Shown: piece after piece, positions 55,100 to 64,000 of the stretch
Layout of the letters: the number at the start of each line of letters is the position of its first letter
How positions within the stretch are numbered: the first letter of the stretch is position 1
Assembly (NCBI RefSeq): GCF_033705735.1
Contig: NZ_CP131131.1
Location: 1,488,001-1,552,000 of the forward strand
DNA length: 64,000 bases
Direction of reading: 5' to 3'
Origin: Shinella zoogloeoides
Lineage (GTDB): Bacteria > Pseudomonadota > Alphaproteobacteria > Rhizobiales > Rhizobiaceae
Program-made: the position numbers and the translations under genes
The notes under the pieces: generated by a model
The model's input: only the letters and a program-made list of their open reading frames with translations
The model's database searches: none
Told to the model about the DNA's origin: nothing

Positions 55100-55537
55100 C
55101 TAGAGCTTTGCCCTTGTCGAGCGCGGCGTCGACAGGAGAAGGCTGGTTTCACTGCCGGTAATGCCGGGCACGAGGCGGATCTTGCGCAGCACGGCGTCGA
55201 AATCGGCAAGGCTCGCGGCGCTGAGCTCGACCAGCAGATCCCAGCGGCCGTTCGTCGTGTGGATCTGCGAGATTTCCGGGAAGCCGCCGAGCGTGCGGAT
55301 CACACGGTCGGTCACGTGGCCCTCGATCTCGATCATCATGACGCCGCGCACGACGTCCTCCAGCGCATCGGCGCGCAGCATCACCGTATAGCCGAGGATG
55401 GTGCCGTCCTCCTCCATGCGCTCGATCCGGCCGCGCACGGTCGCCCGCGAAGCGCCGGTTTCGAGAGCAAGGTCCGAGACGGAGCGGCGGCCGTTGCCGC
55501 GCAGGAGCGTGACGATCTTCCGGTCGAGGTCATCCAT
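55100..55537 (-). CDS. Lrp/AsnC-family transcriptional regulator
   Basis: 145 aa from ATG 55537 (AGGAG about 11 bases upstream). N-terminal helix-turn-helix (about 1-60: DLALETGASRATVRGRIERM) and C-terminal RAM ligand-binding domain (about 65-145: GVMMIEIEGHV, TTNGRWDLLVELSA). Divergent from arginase and ornithine cyclodeaminase, it probably activates them with arginine or ornithine as signal, as in similar Rhizobium/Agrobacterium loci. Confidence 0.93.
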   Translation of the reverse strand: MDDLDRKIVTLLRGNGRRSVSDLALETGASRATVRGRIERMEEDGTILGYTVMLRADALEDVVRGVMMIEIEGHVTDRVIRTLGGFPEISQIHTTNGRWDLLVELSAASLADFDAVLRKIRLVPGITGSETSLLLSTPRSTRAKL

Positions 55538-55571
55538 GTCAATCTGGTCTCCTGGCTTTTCAATCTGACCA

Positions 55572-55592
55572 ATATGCCATTCCGATATGCCA
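55572..55592. promoter_or_regulatory. Direct repeat, Lrp operator candidate
   Basis: ATATGCCA at 55572-55579 and again at 55585-55592, spaced 13 bases start to start, in an AT-rich stretch (with AATTCAATATT to the right) between the Lrp gene and the arginase gene. Lrp-type proteins bind repeated, loosely palindromic AT-rich boxes. Confidence 0.4.
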
Positions 55593-55656
55593 AAATTCAA
55601 TATTCAGTCTGCCAGTTACGCTTTCTACAATGGGGAAAACGGAACGGGAGTACACC

Positions 55657-56577
55657 ATGGACTGCACGCTGATCGGCGCCCCCTTGCAAATCGGTGCGGG
55701 GCAGCTCGGCTGCGAGATGGGGCCGAGCGCCCTTCGCATCGCCGGCCTTCGCACCGCGCTGGAGGAACTCGGCCACACCGTGAAGGACATCGGCAATCTC
55801 AGCCCCCGCCCCTTCGCCGAGATGCCCCATCCGAACAAGGCCGTGCACCACCTCGGCGAGACGGTCGCCTGGGTCGAGGCGCTTTCGGCGGCGGCCTACG
55901 AGCACAGCAGGGGCGGCATGCCCATCTTCCTCGGCGGCGACCATGCGATCTCCGCCGGCACCGTGCCGGGCCTTGCGCGCCGCGCCGCCGAACTCGGCCG
56001 GCCGCTCTTCGTGCTCTGGCTCGACGCGCATACCGACTTTCACAACCTCGAGACGACCACCAGCGGCAACCTGCACGGCACGCCGGTCGCCTACTATACC
56101 GGCCAGGCCGGCTTCGGCGGCTACTTCCCGGAACTCGCCCATGCCGTTCCGACCGAAAACGTCTGCATGATCGGCATCCGCAGCGTCGATCCCGCCGAGC
56201 GGGCCGCCATCCGCAAGACCGGCATCACCGTGCACGACATGCGCGTGATCGACGAGCACGGCGTTGCCGTCCTCGTGCGCAGTTTCATCGAGCGCGTCCG
56301 GGCCGCAAATGGCCTGCTGCATGTCAGCTTCGACGTCGATTTCCTGGAGCCGGACATCGCGCCCGCCGTCGGCACCACCGTGCCGGGCGGCGCGACGTTC
56401 CGCGAGGCGCACCTGATCATGGAAATGCTCCATGACAGCGACCTCGTGACGAGCCTCGACATCGTCGAATTGAACCCGTTCCTCGACGAGCGCGGCAAGA
56501 CCGCCAAGCTGCTCGTCGATCTCGTTTCCAGCCTGATGGGCAAGCGGGTGATGGATCGCCCGACGCTCGCGGGCTGA
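55657..56577 (+). CDS. Arginase
   Basis: 306 aa from ATG 55657 (CGGGAG upstream). Manganese enzyme that hydrolyses arginine to ornithine and urea. Ligand motifs: GGDHAISAG (His96), DAHTDFHN (Asp123, His125, Asp127) and SFDVDFLEP (Asp226, Asp228), with the family GTTVPGG. Followed after 26 bases by ornithine cyclodeaminase, which uses its product. Known rhizobial symbols (argI, arcA) differ, so none is assigned. Confidence 0.95.
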   Translation: MDCTLIGAPLQIGAGQLGCEMGPSALRIAGLRTALEELGHTVKDIGNLSPRPFAEMPHPNKAVHHLGETVAWVEALSAAAYEHSRGGMPIFLGGDHAISAGTVPGLARRAAELGRPLFVLWLDAHTDFHNLETTTSGNLHGTPVAYYTGQAGFGGYFPELAHAVPTENVCMIGIRSVDPAERAAIRKTGITVHDMRVIDEHGVAVLVRSFIERVRAANGLLHVSFDVDFLEPDIAPAVGTTVPGGATFREAHLIMEMLHDSDLVTSLDIVELNPFLDERGKTAKLLVDLVSSLMGKRVMDRPTLAG

Positions 56578-56603
56578 GCATCGCTGTTCCGGTTGGAGGG
56601 AAA

Positions 56604-57665
56604 ATGAACACGGATCCGAAATTGAACGTCGTCCCGTTCGTCAGCGTGGACCACATGATGAAGCTGGTGCTGAAGGTCGGCATCGACAGGTTCCTGACGG
56701 AACTTGCAGCCACCATCGAGGAGGATTTCCGCCGCTGGCCGGTCTTCGACAAGACCCCGCGCGTCGCCTCGCATTCGCAGGAAGGCGTCATCGAGCTGAT
56801 GCCGACAAGCGACGGCACGCTCTACGGCTTCAAATATGTCAACGGCCATCCGAAGAACACCCGCGACGGCCGCCAGACCGTGACGGCCTTCGGCGTGCTC
56901 TCGGATGTCGGCAACGGCTATCCGATGCTGCTGACCGAGATGACGATCCTGACGGCGCTGCGCACCGCGGCGACCTCGGCCGTCGCGGCGAAGTACCTCG
57001 CCCGGCCGAACGCACGCACCATGGCGATCATCGGCAACGGTGCGCAGAGCGAATTCCAGGCCCGCGCCTTCAAGTCGCTGCTCGGCATCGACACGCTACG
57101 CCTTTATGACATCGACGCCTCGGCGACGAAGAAATGCGCGCGCAACCTCGCGGGCCTCGGCTTCACCATCGTCGAATGCAGCTCGGTCGAGGAGGCCGTC
57201 GAGGGCGCGGACATCATCACCACCGTCACGGCCGACAAGCAATATGCGACGATCCTTTCCGACAACCATGTCGGCCCCGGCGTGCACATCAACGCGGTCG
57301 GCGGCGACTGCCCGGGCAAGACGGAACTCAGCAAGGACATCCTGCTGCGCTCGGACATCTTCGTCGAATATCCGCCGCAGACCCGCATCGAGGGCGAGAT
57401 CCAGCAGCTTGCGGCCGATCACCCCGTCATCGAACTCTGGGAGGTCATGACCGGCGCAATGCAAGGCCGCAGGAGCGCGGACCAGATCACGCTCTTCGAC
57501 AGCGTCGGCTTCGCCACCGAGGACTTCTCGGCCCTTCGCTATGTGCGGGAGAAGATCGCCGAACACGGCATGTTCACGGAACTCGACCTCCTCGCCGATC
57601 CCGACGAGCCGCGCGACCTCTACGGCATGCTGCTGCGCTGCGAGAAGAAGCTCAACGCCGCCTGA
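56604..57665 (+). CDS. ocd: Ornithine cyclodeaminase
   Basis: 353 aa. NAD-dependent enzyme of the ornithine cyclodeaminase/mu-crystallin family that turns ornithine into proline and ammonia. Rossmann region starts AIIGNGAQSEFQARAF (about 137-152); RLYDID follows; substrate-binding Lys/Arg sit in the N-terminal part. Begins 26 bases after arginase in one transcript and uses the same divergent control region. Long C-terminus typical of the rhizobial/Agrobacterium type. Confidence 0.95.
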   Translation: MNTDPKLNVVPFVSVDHMMKLVLKVGIDRFLTELAATIEEDFRRWPVFDKTPRVASHSQEGVIELMPTSDGTLYGFKYVNGHPKNTRDGRQTVTAFGVLSDVGNGYPMLLTEMTILTALRTAATSAVAAKYLARPNARTMAIIGNGAQSEFQARAFKSLLGIDTLRLYDIDASATKKCARNLAGLGFTIVECSSVEEAVEGADIITTVTADKQYATILSDNHVGPGVHINAVGGDCPGKTELSKDILLRSDIFVEYPPQTRIEGEIQQLAADHPVIELWEVMTGAMQGRRSADQITLFDSVGFATEDFSALRYVREKIAEHGMFTELDLLADPDEPRDLYGMLLRCEKKLNAA

Positions 57666-57688
57666 AAAGAGCACCGGTGAAAATGCGA

Positions 57689-57720
57689 CCGCCCGGCTTG
57701 CCGAAAGGCAGGCCGGGCGG
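57689..57720. terminator. Bidirectional terminator between ocd and the LldD-like gene
   Basis: CCGCCCGGC (57689-57697) pairs with GCCGGGCGG (57712-57720), inner GCC/GGC extends the stem. It lies between convergent ends (57665 and 57750). Minus-strand side is followed by TCGCATTTTC; the plus side has no clear T-run. Confidence 0.6.
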
Positions 57721-57749
57721 AATTGCGTTCAATGCGTGGAGTGGATGCA

Positions 57750-58898
57750 CTACGTGCGGAACCGCAGGTTGCTGGTCGAAAGGCGATCGACGGTGGCGCA
57801 GCCCATGAGCTTCATGCCGCGCTCGATTTCCGTTTTCATCAGCGACAGCGACCGCTCGACGCCGGCCCGGCCGGCGGCGGCCAGCGGGAAAAGATAGTAG
57901 CGTCCCACGCCGACGGCCTTCGCCCCCAGCGACAGGGCCTTCAGGACATGCGTGCCGCGCTGGATGCCGCCGTCCATCATGACATCGATGCGGTCGCCGA
58001 CCGCATCGACGATTTCCGCGAGCTGGTCGAACCCGCTGCGCGAACCGTCGAGCTGCCGCCCGCCATGGTTCGACAGGACGATGCCGGTGCAGCCGATATC
58101 GACGGCGCGCCTCGCATCCTCCACCGTCATGATCCCCTTGAGGCAGAAATGGCCGCCCCACTCCTTCACCATCTCGGCGACATCGTCCCAGTTCATCGCC
58201 GGGTCGAGCATCTCCGTGAAGTAGCGGCTGATCGACATCGTCCCGCTGCCCATGTCGACATGGCTTTCCAGCTGCGGCAGACGGAATTTCTCATGCGTGA
58301 AATAGTTGAGCGCCCAGCCCGGCTTGACCGCGAACTGCGCCATCCCGGCGAGATTCAGCCGGAACGGGATCGCAAAGCCGGTCCGCTGGTCCCGCTCGCG
58401 GTTTCCGCCGGTGATGCTGTCGACGGTCAGCATCATCACCTCGACGCCGGCCTGCTTCGCGCGCGCCATCATGTCCCGGTTGAGGCCGCGATCCTTGTGG
58501 AAGTAGAATTGATAGACCTGCGGCGCGCTGCTGATGCGCCGCGCCTCCTCCAGGCTGATCGTGCCGAGCGAGGAAACGCCGAACATCGTGCCGAACCTGT
58601 TCGCCGCATGGGCGACCGCCCGCTCGCCTTCGTGGTGAAACAGGCGCTGAAGCGCGGTGGGCGAGCAATAGACCGGCATGGCCAGTTTCTGCCCCATCAC
58701 CGTCACCGACATGTCGACGTCGCTGACCCCGTTGAGGACGCTCGGCAGGAGATCGCAGGCTTCGAAAGCCGCCGTGTTGCGCCTGTAGGTGACCTCGTCA
58801 TCCGCCGCGCCGTCGATATAGTTGAAGATCGGGCCGGGAAGACGCTTTTTGGCCAGGCGGCGGAAATCGTGGAAATTGTAGCAATCAGAAACCCGCAT
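57750..58898 (-). CDS. FMN-dependent alpha-hydroxy-acid dehydrogenase (L-lactate dehydrogenase type)
   Basis: 382 aa of the LldD/glycolate oxidase family: N-terminal FNYIDGAADDE, FMN contact SSLGTISLEEA, Tyr in YQFYFHKDRG, and active-site SNHGGRQLDGSRSGFDQL (His base and Arg). Oxidises L-lactate or a related 2-hydroxyacid, passing electrons to the respiratory chain. Placed 108 bases after the L-fucose gene string and on the same strand, where L-lactate from fucose breakdown would be its natural substrate. Confidence 0.9.
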   Translation of the reverse strand: MRVSDCYNFHDFRRLAKKRLPGPIFNYIDGAADDEVTYRRNTAAFEACDLLPSVLNGVSDVDMSVTVMGQKLAMPVYCSPTALQRLFHHEGERAVAHAANRFGTMFGVSSLGTISLEEARRISSAPQVYQFYFHKDRGLNRDMMARAKQAGVEVMMLTVDSITGGNRERDQRTGFAIPFRLNLAGMAQFAVKPGWALNYFTHEKFRLPQLESHVDMGSGTMSISRYFTEMLDPAMNWDDVAEMVKEWGGHFCLKGIMTVEDARRAVDIGCTGIVLSNHGGRQLDGSRSGFDQLAEIVDAVGDRIDVMMDGGIQRGTHVLKALSLGAKAVGVGRYYLFPLAAAGRAGVERSLSLMKTEIERGMKLMGCATVDRLSTSNLRFRT

Positions 58899-59006
58899 GG
58901 CCGACCTTGATCATTTCTCGTCATCAAAAGCACGTCATAGCAGCGCGCCGCGAGTCCAACTAGGCCTCCCGCGGCCTTGTGGACAAGCATGCGGCAATGA
59001 AAATCC

Positions 59007-61072
<2,066 letters not shown>

Positions 61073-61146
61073 GCCTTCATAACCTTCTGCATTTTTTCGC
61101 GGAGTGCTTCGGTGCCGAGCCGGATCGTACGCCGCGTCTCGGAAAG

Positions 61147-61172
61147 GGCCCGGAGACCTCGGTCCCCGGGCC
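61147..61172 (-). terminator. Intercistronic hairpin after the sugar-binding-protein gene
   Basis: GGCCCGG (61147-61153) pairs with CCGGGCC (61166-61172); inner GACC/GGTC extends it to about 12 bp. It lies between the binding-protein stop (61183) and the dehydratase start (61072). On the minus strand CTTTCC follows. Partial terminator or stability hairpin. Confidence 0.5.
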
Positions 61173-61182
61173 GGATTTCGGA

Positions 61183-62127
61183 TCAATCGTAGAGAACGGC
61201 GGAGATTTCCGGCGAGTCGATATTGGTCTTGTCGTACCAGTAGAAGCCGGTATCGATGTTCTTCTCGACCTTCTCGCCCTTGGCGGCGGCAACGGCGGCC
61301 TTGACCGTCTCGTAGCCGATGCCGACCGGGTTCTGCGTGATCGCGCCGGCCATGGAGCCGTCACGGACCGCGTCCTTCTGGGCCTTGCCGGAGTCGTAGC
61401 CGACGACCACGACCTTGGCGCCCGCTTCCTTCACGCCGTTGACGACGCCGATGGCCGAGCCTTCGTTGGTGCCGAAGATGCCCTTGATGTCGGGGTTGGC
61501 GGTCAGGATCGCCTTGGTGATCTCCGTCGACTTCAGATGGTCGCCGCCGCCGTATTCGATGGTGACGATCTCGACATTCGGATGGCTCTCCTTCATCCGG
61601 TTGACGAAGCCGTCGCGGCGGTCGACGCCGGTGCGCGAGGTCTGGTCGTGGGCGACCACGGCAACCTTGCCGGCATCGCCGATCAGCTCGGCGAGCTTGT
61701 CGGCGGCAAGCGCGGCCGCCGCGATGTTGTCCGTCGAGGCCGTCGCGACCGGGATGTCGCTATCGACGCCGGAGTCGAAGGCGATGACCGGGATCTTGGC
61801 GTCCTGGGCCTGCTTGAGAAGCGGAATGGCCGCCTGGCTGTCGAGAGCGGCAAAGCCGATGGCGGCCGGCTTCTTGGCGAGGGCTGCGGCCAGCATGTCG
61901 ATCTGCTTGTCGACCTGGCTTTCGTTGTCCGGTCCCTCGAACGTCACCTCGACGCCGAGTTCCGCACCGGCCTTGTCGGCGCCGGCCTTCACGGCCTGCC
62001 AGAACTGATGCTGGAAGCCCTTCGAAATGAGCGGCACGTAGAGCTTGTCCTGTGCGCCCGCTCCCGTCGCCGCACCGAGCAGCGAGATTGCTGCGACCGC
62101 ACCAAGTAGAGTCCGTCTCGTGAACAT
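61183..62127 (-). CDS. Sugar ABC transporter substrate-binding protein (ribose/fucose class)
   Basis: 314 aa, signal peptide about 1-24 with TRRT at the N-terminus, then a periplasmic-binding-protein-like (Peripla_BP_4) domain with KGFQHQFWQAVKAGADKAG and two alpha/beta lobes typical of RbsB. Binds probably L-fucose given the neighbours. TATA-like linkers unremarkable. ATG 62127 has GGAGGAAA upstream. Confidence 0.9.
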   Translation of the reverse strand: MFTRRTLLGAVAAISLLGAATGAGAQDKLYVPLISKGFQHQFWQAVKAGADKAGAELGVEVTFEGPDNESQVDKQIDMLAAALAKKPAAIGFAALDSQAAIPLLKQAQDAKIPVIAFDSGVDSDIPVATASTDNIAAAALAADKLAELIGDAGKVAVVAHDQTSRTGVDRRDGFVNRMKESHPNVEIVTIEYGGGDHLKSTEITKAILTANPDIKGIFGTNEGSAIGVVNGVKEAGAKVVVVGYDSGKAQKDAVRDGSMAGAITQNPVGIGYETVKAAVAAAKGEKVEKNIDTGFYWYDKTNIDSPEISAVLYD

Positions 62128-62171
62128 GTTTTCCTCCTTGTGTTCACACTGCATGAACTTATCGACCGTCC

Positions 62172-62187
62172 GGAGGCCTCGGCCTCC
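62172..62187 (-). terminator. Intercistronic hairpin between permease and binding-protein genes
   Basis: GGAGGCC (62172-62178) pairs with GGCCTCC (62181-62187), with a 2-base centre; flanking CCG and CGG lengthen the stem. Lies between the permease stop (62194) and the binding-protein start (62127). Perhaps an RNA stability element. Confidence 0.4.
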
Positions 62188-62193
62188 TTCCGG

Positions 62194-63171
62194 TTATTTC
62201 GCTTCGCGCCGGCGCATCTGGTCGGCATAGACCGCGATGATGATGATGGCGCCGGTGACGACCGTCTGCCATTCCGGCGCGACGGAAAGCACGCGCAGAC
62301 CGTTGGTCAGAACCGACATGATCAGCGCGCCGATCAGCGTGCCGAGAATGGTGCCGCGCCCGCCGGCAAGGCTGGTGCCGCCGATGACCACGGCCGCGAT
62401 TGCCTCCAGCTCGTAGCCGAGGCCGAGCGCGGGTTGGGCGGAGTTCAGCCGGCTGGCGATGAGAAGGCCGCCAATGCCGCAGATCGCGCCGGACAGCGTG
62501 TAGATGGCGATCTTCCAGAAATTCGTGTTGACGCCCGAAAGGCGCACCGCCTCCTCGTTGGAGCCGAGCGCGAAGGTGTAGCGGCCGAGCACCGTGCGGC
62601 TGAGGATCCACGAGGTGACGCCCGCGACGATGAAGAGCACCAGCACCCCGTTCGGCACGGGAAAGGCCGGAACGAACTGGCCGATCAGCGAGCCCTGCGC
62701 GATCAGGGTGAAGCCGGGCGTGTCGTTGAAATAGATCGGCTTGGTGCCCGTGACGATCAGCGACAGGCCCTTGAGCACCAGCATCATGCCGAGGGTGGCG
62801 ATGAAGGGCGGTATCTTCATGCGGGCGACCAGACCGCCGGAAACGAAGCCGCAGAAGGCGCCCGTGCCGATTGCCGCCAGCACGCCGAAGGGCAGCGGCA
62901 TGCCCGCCCAGGTCAGCACGACACCCGTCATCACCGCGCAGAAGGTCATCAGCGTGCCGATGGACAGGTCGATGCCGCCGGTGATGATGATCATCGTCAC
63001 GCCCACCGCAAGGACCCCGTTGACCGAGGTGGCCTGCAGGATCGCCATGATGTTGGAGACCTGGAAGAAGTTCGGGCTGGCCAGCGAGAAGCCGATCAGC
63101 AGCACGATGAGGCTGGCAAAGGCCAGGATTTTCTGCTGCGCGCTGCCGCGCAGGCTTGCCTTTTCACTCAT
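62194..63171 (-). CDS. Sugar ABC transporter permease (RbsC-like)
   Basis: 325 aa inner-membrane permease with about eight to ten helices, and the EAVRLSGVNTNFWKIAIYTL loop and GTSLAGGRGTILGTLIGALI stretch of the CUT2 ribose/fucose permease family. Start ATG 63171. Follows the ATPase gene by 16 bases. Homodimer channel of the importer. Confidence 0.93.
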   Translation of the reverse strand: MSEKASLRGSAQQKILAFASLIVLLIGFSLASPNFFQVSNIMAILQATSVNGVLAVGVTMIIITGGIDLSIGTLMTFCAVMTGVVLTWAGMPLPFGVLAAIGTGAFCGFVSGGLVARMKIPPFIATLGMMLVLKGLSLIVTGTKPIYFNDTPGFTLIAQGSLIGQFVPAFPVPNGVLVLFIVAGVTSWILSRTVLGRYTFALGSNEEAVRLSGVNTNFWKIAIYTLSGAICGIGGLLIASRLNSAQPALGLGYELEAIAAVVIGGTSLAGGRGTILGTLIGALIMSVLTNGLRVLSVAPEWQTVVTGAIIIIAVYADQMRRREAK

Positions 63172-63187
63172 AGTTCCCGTGTCCCCC

Positions 63188-64000
63188 TCAGGCAGCAGTC
63201 TTGCCGTTGCGTTGCGTTGCCAGTTCCATGATCCTCTCCTGCTCCGCCCCGCCGGGCAGGATGCCGGTCAGGCGCCCCTCGCACATGACGGCGATGCGAT
63301 GGGAAAGCCGCAGCACCTCGGGCAGCTCGCTGGAAATGACGATGATGGCCTTGCCGGCGGCGGCCAGTTCGTTGAGCAGCCGGTAGATCTCCGCCTTGGC
63401 GCCGACGTCGATGCCGCGCGTCGGCTCGTCGAAGATCAGGATGTCGCAGTCGCGCAGCAGCCATTTCGCGATGACCACCTTCTGCTGGTTGCCGCCCGAG
63501 AGCAGCCGCACCTCCTGCCGGTCGCCCGGCGTGCGGATGGCGAGCTTCTGGATATAGTCCTTCGCCACCCGGGCGAGCGCGGCCTCGTCGATCCTGCCGA
63601 TGGCGTCGCAGTGGCGCCGAAGGCTCGCCATGGCGATATTGGCACGCACATCCATGCCGAGCGCCAGGCCATAATGCTTGCGGTCCTCGGACAGATAGCC
63701 GATCCCCGCGCGCACGGCCTCGGCCGGGCTCGTGATACGCAGGGGCTTCCCGTGGACGCGGATCTCGCCGCTGTCTATCGGCTCGGCGCCGAAAATGGCG
63801 CGGGCGAGCTCGGTGCGCCCCGCGCCCATCAGGCCCGCAAAGCCGAGGATCTCGCCTTTCCTCAGGCTGAAGCTGATCTCCTTCAGCTCGCGCCCGCGGC
63901 TGACATCGATCACCTCCAGCGCCGTCTCCGCCCCGGAAAGGTCGGGGATCGTCACCGCCTCGTCGGTCAGCTCGCGGCCGACCATCATGGAGATGATCCG
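63188..64000 (-). CDS. Sugar ABC transporter ATP-binding protein (RbsA/CUT2-like), N-terminus cut by window edge
   Basis: 271 codons are present, from the right edge (frame open at base 64000) to the stop at 63188. Only the second nucleotide-binding half is inside the window: its degenerate Walker A ([11 protein letters not shown]), signature LSGGNQQKV and Walker [19 protein letters not shown]. Missing is the first half (about 235 aa). Drives the fucose-class importer. Confidence 0.93.
   Translation of the reverse strand, partial: RIISMMVGRELTDEAVTIPDLSGAETALEVIDVSRGRELKEISFSLRKGEILGFAGLMGAGRTELARAIFGAEPIDSGEIRVHGKPLRITSPAEAVRAGIGYLSEDRKHYGLALGMDVRANIAMASLRRHCDAIGRIDEAALARVAKDYIQKLAIRTPGDRQEVRLLSGGNQQKVVIAKWLLRDCDILIFDEPTRGIDVGAKAEIYRLLNELAAAGKAIIVISSELPEVLRLSHRIAVMCEGRLTGILPGGAEQERIMELATQRNGKTAA

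Overview
The window is a GC-rich (low-to-mid 60s % by eye) chromosomal or large-replicon segment of an alphaproteobacterium, almost certainly Rhizobiaceae (Shinella, Ensifer, Rhizobium or a relative; the genus cannot be fixed without a search). The reasons are the divergent dctA / dctBD locus with a sigma54 promoter, the kdpFABCDE order, a leuA leader with a leucine-codon run, the density of ABC importers, and families such as DUF2945, DUF2171 and DUF4142. No insertion sequence, phage gene, CRISPR array, rRNA or tRNA was recognised; both edges cut genes (an M20 amidohydrolase at left, a sugar ABC ATPase at right).

Layout. 1-3.4 kb: amidohydrolase, then a small envelope group (membrane protein, secreted protein, OmpA-type lipid/peptidoglycan-binding protein, zinc-ribbon membrane protein, DUF6180-like protein). 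3.4-10.8 kb: a polyamine-type ABC importer (two permeases, ATPase, Tat-exported binding protein), an iron-sulfur/FMN/FAD oxidoreductase resembling N-methylproline demethylase, a cupin and a divergent XRE-cupin regulator: probably uptake and demethylation of an N-methylated amine or osmolyte. 10.8-15.1 kb: a stress group with DyP peroxidase carrying an encapsulin-targeting tail, its encapsulin shell, a type II NADH dehydrogenase and small DUF proteins. 15.4-17.3 kb: leuA with an attenuation leader peptide. 17.4-22 kb: AraC regulator, secreted protein, GAF-GGDEF-PilZ protein, orphan TadG-like von Willebrand protein. 22-27 kb: dctA, dctB, dctD for C4-dicarboxylates. 27-35.2 kb: the full Kdp potassium uptake system, with two extra microprotein genes besides kdpF. 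35.5-42 kb: a second diguanylate cyclase, a MarR regulator with ClC channel and small partner gene sharing an operator, and an ECF sigma factor with DUF4142 and cupredoxin genes carrying duplicate promoters.

42-54.7 kb is an accessory metabolic region: homocysteine methyltransferase, racemase-like protein, DUF6282 metal hydrolase, MFS transporter and RpiR regulator, inositol-monophosphatase-like phosphatase, polar amino acid ABC importer, two PLP enzymes and a LuxR-type regulator. Its substrate is unknown, but the gene set suggests uptake and breakdown of an unusual amino acid or amide. 55.1-57.7 kb: Lrp regulator, arginase and ornithine cyclodeaminase turn arginine into proline. 57.7-64 kb: L-fucose catabolism (ABC importer, L-fuconate dehydratase, L-fucose dehydrogenase) with a lactate-dehydrogenase-type flavoenzyme that would fit the L-lactate released by the non-phosphorylated fucose pathway.

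The most interesting non-gene signals are the leucine leader peptide, the identical ECF promoter pair, the repeated MarR palindromes, the paired GAAAA-N4-TTTTC sites before the RpiR gene, and the overlooked Kdp microproteins.
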